Origin: Candidatus Aminicenantes bacterium UBA876
GTDB lineage: Bacteria > Acidobacteriota > Aminicenantia > UBA2199
NCBI GenBank assembly: GCA_002294665.1
Contig: DBFQ01000106.1
Coordinates: 3,977-15,648 of the forward strand
Length of the DNA stretch: 11,672 nucleotides
Reading direction: 5' to 3'
Below, in pieces: positions 6,890 through 11,672 of the stretch; the first letter of the stretch is position 1, and each line of letters opens with the position of its first letter. The notes beneath the pieces are model-generated. The model made no database searches. It saw nothing but the letters and a program-made list of their open reading frames with translations, and was not told the DNA's origin. Position numbers and translations under genes: made by a program.

Positions 6890-6918
6890 TTGCCCCGGAC
6901 GTACTGGAAAGGTACAAT
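6890..6918 (+). promoter_or_regulatory. Probable promoter for the DUF6599-like gene
   Basis: TTGCCC (6890-6895) and TACAAT (6913-6918) are separated by 17 bases. The -10 box matches five of six consensus positions and the -35 four of six. The predicted start near 6925 leaves a leader of about 22 bases that contains GGAGG at 6934-6938. Confidence 0.6.
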
Positions 6919-6946
6919 AAAGAATAAACAGCTGGAGGCGATGCTG

Positions 6947-7822
6947 ATGAAAAAACACCTTTTAATCCTGCTTGTGGTGACCCTGGCGGCCGTCGGACTG
7001 CATGCGCGATCCGAAGAAGCGCTGTTTCCCCCCGTCCCGGGGCTGGAAAATCCCGCGGAACCCGCCCGGTATTCGGCCGACAACCTCTTTGAATACATCA
7101 ATGGAGCGGCCGACGTATTTATCGGCTACGATTTCGAGCAGCTGTTTTCCATGACCTATTCAGGCAAAGAAGGCCAATCGATCATCGCCGATATCTACCG
7201 TCATGCCGACCCGGCCTGCGGTTTTGGAATCTACAGCCAGGAAAAGCCCCGGCAGGGAGATTTCCTGAACGTGGGCACTGAGGGGTACTACGAATCCGGG
7301 GTGCTGAACTTTTTTCTGGGCCGTTTCTACGTCAAGATAGCCGCTTTCGACCTGGGCGCGGACGAAAAAGAGATCCTGATCCAGCTGGCCCGGGGAATCG
7401 CGGAACGCATCCCGGACAGCCCCGGGTTTCCCCCGGTCCTGAACGCTTTTCCGCAAACCGGGCGCATCCCCCATTCCGAACACTTCATCCGGCGCAACTT
7501 CCTCGGCCACGGATTTCTGGAAAACGCGTTTACCTCAGACTACGATGCCAACGGAGCCCGTATCCAGCCGTTCATTATCCAGGCGGATTCAAGCGAAGCC
7601 GCGGCGAACATGGTGGCGGATTACCTGAAATTCGCACGATCCAACAATGTCGAGATCAGCGAAAACGAGCATACGGCAAGTTTTGCCGACCCTTACCACA
7701 GTTCACGCGGGCCCCTGACCATCCAATGGCGCGATAATTGCATCTGGGGCATCTTCACCACGGACAGCGAAACCGCCGCATCCATGCTCGCGGCCATTTC
7801 AACCGCGCTCAGGCAAAAGTGA
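6947..7822 (+). CDS. Secreted DUF6599-like protein
   Basis: This 291-residue exported protein of unknown function resembles the DUF6599 family (recognised from memory). A Sec signal peptide (MKKHLLILLVVTLAAVGLHA, cleavage probably after residue 20) is followed by the family's typical features. These are a FPPVPGLENP start, LFEYINGAADVFIGYDF at about 47-63, and GFGIYSQEKP at 92-101. GTEGYYESGVLNFFLGRFYVKI spans about 110-131 (only its core is diagnostic). The second half (about 178-290) looks like a related domain with FIRRNFLGHGFLENAF. No catalytic motif is visible. The ATG at 6947 was preferred because it lies eight bases after GGAGG and begins the signal peptide directly; ATG 6941 is too close to the ribosome site, and the longer frame upstream overlaps the promoter. 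The protein probably acts in the periplasm. Confidence 0.85.
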   Translation: MKKHLLILLVVTLAAVGLHARSEEALFPPVPGLENPAEPARYSADNLFEYINGAADVFIGYDFEQLFSMTYSGKEGQSIIADIYRHADPACGFGIYSQEKPRQGDFLNVGTEGYYESGVLNFFLGRFYVKIAAFDLGADEKEILIQLARGIAERIPDSPGFPPVLNAFPQTGRIPHSEHFIRRNFLGHGFLENAFTSDYDANGARIQPFIIQADSSEAAANMVADYLKFARSNNVEISENEHTASFADPYHSSRGPLTIQWRDNCIWGIFTTDSETAASMLAAISTALRQK

Positions 7823-7875
7823 CGGGTTTCCCCCGTAATCCCGCGGCAATTGTCCCCTATCGAATACAACCTGAC

Positions 7876-7895
7876 CCGGTTTTTCCGGCATTTTT
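7876..7895 (+). terminator. Weak candidate intrinsic terminator
   Basis: CCGG (7876-7879), a TTTTT loop and CCGG (7885-7888) form a 4-bp GC stem. Two bases later TTTTT (7891-7895) follows. The stem is short, so termination after the DUF6599-like gene is only a possibility. A second small stem, ACGGG/CCCGT at 7822-7836, lacks a T tract. Confidence 0.3.
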
Positions 7896-7927
7896 CATGC
7901 TGACGATGGAATGGATTCCGCGAATCA

Positions 7928-7936
7928 TGCTAATAT
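7928..7936 (+). promoter_or_regulatory. Possible extended -10 promoter for the TPR gene
   Basis: TGC followed by TAATAT (7931-7936) fits an extended -10 element (TGn-TAnnnT). No good -35 box lies 17 bases upstream. The predicted start near 7943 is just before the AAGGAGG ribosome site at 7948-7954. Confidence 0.4.
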
Positions 7937-7958
7937 AAACATGCCTAAAGGAGGGCCC

Positions 7959-8765
7959 ATGGATCGTGCCTGCTTGAGAAGAAATTGTTTGGCCTGGATG
8001 GCGCTGGCGCTCTTTTTCAGTGTCTCCCTCAGTGGATTCGCCCAGAAAGATTTCAACATGGAAGAAAAAGAGATGGTCCGGGATTTCAAATTATCCAACA
8101 GCCATTACCTGAATGGTGAAAAACTGTTCAAGAAAGGCAAGATCGACAAAGCCGTCAAGGAATTGGAAGAATGCCTGAAAATCTTTCCCAAGCATGACAA
8201 AGCCCATCTGATCCTGGCCGACATCCACCTGAAAAAACGGGACCTGGAGAAAGCCGAAAAGCACATTCTCGAAGCCAAAGACGGTTTCAAGCATTTGCAG
8301 AAATGGTACTCGTTCACTTTTCAGCAGTACCTCGACTCCCTGCGCGAACAGAAAGCCAGCAACGACGAACAGATCGCCGGCCTGGAAGCGGCCAGGGGAA
8401 CCGCCAAAGGCCTCGAAAAAAGCCGGATTGAAAGCCGTCTCGCGCAATTGAAAAGCCAGAACTCGGACGCGGACACAAAGATCTCGGAATTCCTGCGCAG
8501 CGGCGTGCAGATGCCCGCGGAATACAACTACATCCACGGCAATATTTATCTGCTCACCCGGCGATTCCAGGACGCGGTAAACGAATACCTGATCACCCTG
8601 GAAAAAGACCCCCGTCACGGCGGGGCCTGCAACAACCTGGCCACGATCTACTTCATGCACAAACAAATCGACAAGGCCAGGGAGTACTTTGACAAGGCCG
8701 TTGAATGCGGCGCCCAGGTAAACCCGAAGTTCAAGGAAGCCCTGGAGAAAGCTGAAGGAAAATAG
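7959..8765 (+). CDS. Secreted TPR / coiled-coil protein
   Basis: This 268-residue protein has a basic N-terminus, a hydrophobic core (LAWMALALFFSVSLSG) and a probable signal cleavage near GFA/QKD at about 28. Mature residues 47-110 hold two TPR-like helix pairs (GEKLFKKGKIDKAVKELEECLKIFP and AHLILADIHLKKRDLEKAEKHILEA). A Lys/Glu-rich helical stretch at about 112-180 looks like a coiled coil. A second TPR pair follows at about 188-252 (YIHGNIYLLTRRFQDAVNEYL and CNNLATIYFMHKQIDKAREYFDKAV). The function is probably a periplasmic or envelope-associated protein scaffold; nothing more specific can be read. ATG 7959 was chosen over the in-frame ATG at 7911 because it follows AAGGAGG (7948-7954) and starts the signal peptide cleanly. 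The DHH gene begins two bases after its stop, so the two are co-transcribed. Confidence 0.87.
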   Translation: MDRACLRRNCLAWMALALFFSVSLSGFAQKDFNMEEKEMVRDFKLSNSHYLNGEKLFKKGKIDKAVKELEECLKIFPKHDKAHLILADIHLKKRDLEKAEKHILEAKDGFKHLQKWYSFTFQQYLDSLREQKASNDEQIAGLEAARGTAKGLEKSRIESRLAQLKSQNSDADTKISEFLRSGVQMPAEYNYIHGNIYLLTRRFQDAVNEYLITLEKDPRHGGACNNLATIYFMHKQIDKAREYFDKAVECGAQVNPKFKEALEKAEGK

Positions 8766-8767
8766 GC

Positions 8768-9853
8768 TTGCCCGGCAACGGCGGCATTTCTGAAACGGAA
8801 ACAACGGTCCGCTCCATCCCCCAACGGGCGACGGACCTGTTGAAAGCCATCGCCGCGGCCCGGAATGTCCTTGCCGTCATCAAGGGCTCCCCCGACCCCG
8901 ATGCCATTGCTGCGGCCTACACCTTCCGCCAGATCGCGGAGAAAGCGGGAGGCCGCGTCGTAGTGGAATCCGAGCAACAGCCTTCTCTGCCCCAGAACCG
9001 CCGCATCATCGCCGACCTTCACCTGCCCATCCACTACGAAGCGGTTGGGGATTCGGTGCGCTTCTTTGATGCTTATGCCGTTTTTGACCATCAATCCATC
9101 CAGGTCGACGGTGTCACCGGCGTCATTCCCTGCCTCGTGCACATCGATCACCACCAGGCCGTGGACCACCCGTTACCGGCCCGTTTTCGCTGGATATGTG
9201 AAGAAGCCGGATCCACCAGCACCCTGATCGCCCTGCTGCTGGAGCATCTGGTCACCCGGCAGGACTGGTCAAGCGCGGAAGAGCAGAAAGCCTGCACCGC
9301 TCTCTACTTCGGTATGCATACCGACACGGACGCCTTTTCCCACCTGACGGAACTCGATCAGCGGGCCCTGAACTTCCTGCGTCCCCGGGCCGACATCGCC
9401 TTTATCAACCACCTGGCTTCGCTGCCTTTCCCACGCCCGGCGCTGCGCTACCTGGAACGCGCCATTCAGAACCAGGAAATCTATCGAGACTGGCTGATCA
9501 CGGGAATGGGATTCGTGGACAGCCGCCACCGGGACGCCATCGCCCTGATCGCTGATTTCCTGTTGCGCCGGCACGAAGTGAACATGGTGGTGGCGTTCGC
9601 ACTGATCCGCCAGGATGATCAATTGCGGCTGGATGCCGCCCTGCGCTCTCCGGACAAGGAATTCGACCTGGACAGGTTGATCAAACGCTTTTCCCCAGCC
9701 GGCGGGGGCCGCGCTTTTAAAGGCGCGTTCCAGGTCGACCTGAGTTATTTCAGCGACACTCCTCATCCAATTCTGCTCTGGCACCTGGTGCGTTTGAGCA
9801 CCACAGCCAAAATCAGGTACCAGCGTGATCAACTCGACGTTCAGCCGCTTTAA
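8768..9853 (+). CDS. DHH-family phosphoesterase with altered motif residues
   Basis: This 361-residue protein belongs to the DHH/DHHA1 phosphoesterase superfamily, whose NrnA-like members degrade nano-RNA or pAp and whose other members hydrolyse cyclic dinucleotides. Visible motifs are SPDPDAIAAA (41-50, motif I), FDHQ (106-109, motif II), HIDHHQ (125-130, the DHH motif), GMHTDTDAF (182-190, motif IV) and GGGRAFKGAF (312-321, the DHHA1 glycine motif). Motif I normally starts with a metal-binding His, where this protein has VIKGSPDPD. The GGGH His of DHHA1 is Arg. The substrate is therefore open. TTG at 8768 is the likely start, with AAGGAA (8755-8760) about nine bases upstream and no other start before the domain. 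The gene follows the TPR gene by two bases. Confidence 0.88.
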   Translation: MPGNGGISETETTVRSIPQRATDLLKAIAAARNVLAVIKGSPDPDAIAAAYTFRQIAEKAGGRVVVESEQQPSLPQNRRIIADLHLPIHYEAVGDSVRFFDAYAVFDHQSIQVDGVTGVIPCLVHIDHHQAVDHPLPARFRWICEEAGSTSTLIALLLEHLVTRQDWSSAEEQKACTALYFGMHTDTDAFSHLTELDQRALNFLRPRADIAFINHLASLPFPRPALRYLERAIQNQEIYRDWLITGMGFVDSRHRDAIALIADFLLRRHEVNMVVAFALIRQDDQLRLDAALRSPDKEFDLDRLIKRFSPAGGGRAFKGAFQVDLSYFSDTPHPILLWHLVRLSTTAKIRYQRDQLDVQPL

Positions 9854-9907
9854 AAAAGTTGAGGGAGTAAGAGAGCATTGCGGGCGGAGAAAAGAAGCAG
9901 GGCGGGC

Positions 9908-9955
9908 CCAGAGAGTGATGCAGGCCGTTTCTCTGGAGATCTGTAGGATGGCCTG
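9908..9955 (+). repeat. Two interlocking inverted repeats
   Basis: CCAGAGA (908-914 of the 9 kb block, i.e. 9908-9914) pairs perfectly with TCTCTGG (9930-9936) around a 15-base loop. CAGGCC inside that loop (9921-9926) pairs perfectly with GGCCTG (9950-9955). The two stems are either alternatives or a pseudoknot. No T tract follows on the plus strand. Confidence 0.6.
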
Positions 9956-9979
9956 AAAAAGTGCGTGCAGGGATTTTTG

Positions 9980-10007
9980 CTTTTCACTTTTGTCTTTTCA
10001 CTCGTGT
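9980..10007 (+). repeat. Imperfect 14-bp direct repeat, two copies
   Basis: CTTTTCACTTTTGT (9980-9993) is followed directly by CTTTTCACTCGTGT (9994-10007), with 12 of 14 positions identical. It is the start of the pyrimidine-rich tract. Confidence 0.65.
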
Positions 10008-10036
10008 TCTTCCTCCTGCCTTCCTTTCACCTCTCT

Positions 10037-10070
10037 CCAACTCCCCAACTTTCCAACTTTCCATCTATCC
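10037..10070 (+). repeat. 8-bp tandem repeat, about four units
   Basis: The units CCAACTCC, CCAACTTT, CCAACTTT and CCATCTAT follow each other without gaps, with a trailing CC. Two are identical and two are diverged. The array ends one base before the -35 box of the next gene's promoter. Confidence 0.75.
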
Positions 10071-10071
10071 C

Positions 10072-10101
10072 TTGACAAACAATACCCAACCCATATATCA
10101 T
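10072..10101 (+). promoter_or_regulatory. Sigma70-like promoter for the DUF4388-guaA unit
   Basis: A perfect TTGACA (10072-10077) is followed after 18 bases by TATCAT (10096-10101), matching five of six -10 positions; TATATC two bases earlier (16-base spacer) is an alternative. Transcription would start near 10108, giving a leader of about 32 bases ending in a weak AAGAGAAAA ribosome site. Confidence 0.7.
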
Positions 10102-10139
10102 TCTATCTTTCATAAAAACCAGAGCAAGAGAAAACGCAA

Positions 10140-10679
10140 ATGAGTTTGAAGGGTTCGTTACAATCGATCAACCTGGCCGACATCATGCAATTGGTATCCA
10201 ACTCGAAGCAGAGCGGCCGCTTCGTACTGACCAAGAACACCGGTGAGAACGGCTACATCTACATCAAGGACGGGGAAATCATCCACGCCGAGGTTGAGCA
10301 TTTTTCCGGCGAGGACGCCGTGTTCACCCTCATATCCTGGGGAGAGGGCGATTTCGTGTTCGAAGAACAGGAATTCAACGTCCAGCAAACCATTTCCCGT
10401 TCCGTAACTTCCCTGCTCATGGAAGCCGCCCGTCGCATTGACGAATGGAAATTGCTGCGCAAGAAGATCGGTTCGATTGACGCCATTCCCACGTTCTCGG
10501 AAATTGACCGTGAAGAGCGGCGCAAGATCTCTCTATCCACGCTGGAATGGATGGTCGTCGCCAAGATCGACGGACACAAAAGCATCGTACAGATCTCAAA
10601 CGAAACCGGCATCAATATCTTCGACACTTCCCGCATTATTTTCGGCATGCTGGCATCCAAGCTCCTGACCCTAAGGTAA
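10140..10679 (+). CDS. DUF4388 (PATAN) domain protein
   Basis: This 179-residue cytoplasmic protein starts with the DUF4388/PATAN pattern. It opens SLKGSLQSINLADIMQLVSN (2-21), then SGRFVL and GYIYIKDGEIIHAEV (38-52). GEDAVFTLISWGEGDFVFEE spans about 57-76. A helical segment (SLLMEAARRIDEW, 91-103) follows. A C-terminal part at about 115-178 looks like a winged helix (STLEWMVVAKIDGHKSIVQISNETG). In the family this domain occurs in regulators of gliding, polarity and two-component systems, where it is thought to mediate protein contacts. No receiver or GTPase domain is fused to it here. It has its own promoter, and guaA follows after 44 bases on the same strand, so both are probably transcribed together. 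Confidence 0.9.
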   Translation: MSLKGSLQSINLADIMQLVSNSKQSGRFVLTKNTGENGYIYIKDGEIIHAEVEHFSGEDAVFTLISWGEGDFVFEEQEFNVQQTISRSVTSLLMEAARRIDEWKLLRKKIGSIDAIPTFSEIDREERRKISLSTLEWMVVAKIDGHKSIVQISNETGINIFDTSRIIFGMLASKLLTLR

Positions 10680-10692
10680 ACCGCTTGAATAC

Positions 10693-10707
10693 CGGGGAGC
10701 TTCCCCG
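10693..10707 (+). promoter_or_regulatory. Small GC hairpin just upstream of guaA
   Basis: CGGGGA and TCCCCG (6-bp perfect stem) flank a GCT loop. There is no T tract, so it is not a normal terminator. It ends two bases before the GGAG ribosome site of guaA and could affect translation or mRNA stability (inference). Confidence 0.4.
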
Positions 10708-10723
10708 CGGAGATGGACCCGAC

Positions 10724-11672
10724 ATGAAGAACAGAGCGCTCATTCTGGATTTCGGCTCCCAGTACACGCAGTTGATCGCCAGGCGCATCCGCGAAATCGG
10801 GGTGTACACGGAAATCGTTCCCTTCAGCATCGCCACTGAACGGATCCGTGAATTCTCTCCGGGAGCGCTGGTCCTGTCCGGCGGACCGTCCAGCGTGTAC
10901 ACCCGCAACGCGCCGCTCATCGACGCGAAAATCCTTGATCTCGGCATTCCCATACTGGGAATCTGCTACGGCATGCAACTGATCGCCCACCTCTCCGGCA
11001 TGCGCGTTACACCGGCAAAAGAACGCGAATTCGGGTTGTCACGCCTGAACCTTTCCAGCCGCAGCCGGCTGTTGAACCGCATTTCCTCGCCGATGACGGT
11101 TTGGATGAGCCACGGAGACAAGATCGCCCAGCTTCCCCCCGATTTCGAAATTACGGGCACCACGGAAAACACCGAGATTGCAGTGATCGAATCGGACGCC
11201 AGGCGCCTGTACGGGGTTCAATTCCACCCCGAAGTAGCCCACACCACCGAAGGGCGCCGGGTCCTGGAGAACTTCCTTTTCAACATATCCGGCCTCAAGG
11301 CGGACTGGAACATGGGCAACTTCATCGCCGACACCATCGCCCGGGTGCGGCGCACGGTCAAGAACGGACGCGTCATCCTGGGGTTGAGCGGCGGGGTGGA
11401 TTCCACCGTGCTGGCCGTGTTGCTCAAGCGGGCCCTGGGCGAGCAACTGATCCCGGTCTTCGTGGACACCGGCCTGTTGCGCAAAAATGAATTCAACGAT
11501 TTAATGAGCCGGTTCCGCGACCAGTTGAAACTCGATGTGCATGGAATCGATGCCTCGGAGTTGTTCCTCGAGCGGCTGCGCCAGGTGAGGTCTCCCGAAC
11601 GCAAACGCAAGATCATCGGCAAAACCTTTATCGACGTGTTCGCTTCCATCGAGAAAGATGTCGGTCCGGCAG
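10724..11672 (+). CDS. guaA: GMP synthase (glutamine-hydrolysing), partial
   Basis: This enzyme converts XMP to GMP with glutamine and ATP in purine synthesis. The 316 visible residues cover the N-terminal class I glutamine amidotransferase domain and the start of the synthetase domain; the rest lies beyond the right edge. The glutaminase part shows ILDFGSQYTQLIARRIRE (7-24), the nucleophile Cys81 in GICYGMQ, and the catalytic H168 and E170 in QFHPEVAHT. The ATP-pyrophosphatase P-loop LGLSGGVDSTV lies at 219-229. DTGLLRKNE follows at 248-256. All catalytic residues visible so far are intact. The ATG follows a GGAG (10709-10712) at a rather long spacing of 11 bases. Identification is certain. 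Confidence 0.98.
   Translation, partial: MKNRALILDFGSQYTQLIARRIREIGVYTEIVPFSIATERIREFSPGALVLSGGPSSVYTRNAPLIDAKILDLGIPILGICYGMQLIAHLSGMRVTPAKEREFGLSRLNLSSRSRLLNRISSPMTVWMSHGDKIAQLPPDFEITGTTENTEIAVIESDARRLYGVQFHPEVAHTTEGRRVLENFLFNISGLKADWNMGNFIADTIARVRRTVKNGRVILGLSGGVDSTVLAVLLKRALGEQLIPVFVDTGLLRKNEFNDLMSRFRDQLKLDVHGIDASELFLERLRQVRSPERKRKIIGKTFIDVFASIEKDVGPA

Larger units (their letters stand above)
9854..10071 (+). other. Non-coding spacer with inverted repeats and a pyrimidine-rich tract
   Basis: No gene can be supported between the DHH gene and the DUF4388 gene. The first half (9854-9960) is purine-rich and contains two interlocking inverted repeats. The second half (about 9974-10071) is almost all pyrimidine on the plus strand and is made of degenerate tandem units. 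A promoter follows immediately. No clear intrinsic terminator for the DHH gene is seen. Confidence 0.7.

Noticed and set aside
8091..8804. Minus-strand open frame (237 codons) opposite the TPR gene
   Set aside because: The plus-strand TPR/coiled-coil protein with signal peptide and strong ribosome site explains the region; the antisense frame is Phe/Val-rich shadow.
9908..9936. Inverted repeat as a rho-independent terminator of the DHH gene
   Set aside because: The 15-base loop is large and no T tract follows the stem on either plausible strand.
10037..10070. 8-bp repeats as a CRISPR array
   Set aside because: Units are contiguous without spacers and far too short for CRISPR repeats; no cas gene is present.
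9961..10143. Small open frame of 60 codons in the pyrimidine-rich spacer
   Set aside because: Its composition simply reflects the CT-rich tandem repeats, it begins with no ribosome site, and it runs through the promoter into the DUF4388 start.
10259..10990. Minus-strand open frame (243 codons) spanning the DUF4388 gene and guaA start
   Set aside because: It is antisense to two recognised genes and has no start signal.

Overview
The window is an ordinary-looking stretch of a moderately GC-rich bacterial chromosome with 13 protein genes and no RNA genes, CRISPR array or insertion sequence. The organism is probably a Gram-negative in or near the Acidobacteriota/Aminicenantes. This rests on the combination of a DUF6599-type secreted protein, a stand-alone DUF4388 (PATAN) protein, a J-like/TPR protein and orphan PilN/PilO-like membrane proteins. 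It is an inference from family content, not a measured placement.

Left half, all on the minus strand and read from right to left. A two-repeat 'homing endonuclease associated repeat' (HARE) protein with a possible C-terminal PD-(D/E)xK nuclease domain (6814-5975) overlaps a CapA-like metallophosphoesterase (about 5997-4981). A degenerate J-domain/TPR protein follows with its own promoter (4915-4157). Next is a promoter that sits directly on the start codon of a histidine phosphatase (4093-3464), which overlaps arginyl-tRNA synthetase argS by ATGA (3467-1554). Another promoter-on-start arrangement follows, leading into two small single-pass membrane proteins of PilN/PilO type (1504-1028 and 1028-375). 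These are translationally coupled to dtd, D-aminoacyl-tRNA deacylase, which runs off the left edge.

Right half, all on the plus strand. A secreted DUF6599-like protein (6947-7822) is transcribed divergently from the HARE gene. A secreted TPR/coiled-coil protein follows (7959-8765). A DHH-family phosphoesterase with altered motif residues is tightly coupled to it through a TTG start (8768-9853). Then comes a 286-base non-coding spacer with inverted repeats and a pyrimidine-rich tract of short tandem repeats, ending in a sigma70-like promoter. It drives a DUF4388 protein (10140-10679), and guaA (GMP synthase, from 10724) follows and runs off the right edge.

Two aminoacyl-tRNA-related genes (argS, dtd) flank the PilN/PilO-like pair, which suggests a translation-quality cluster with unrelated membrane genes inserted. 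No coherent new system was proved. The best candidates for new biology are the HARE-nuclease-like protein, the orphan PilN/PilO pair, the DHH protein with changed active-site motifs, and two apparently leaderless transcription starts.
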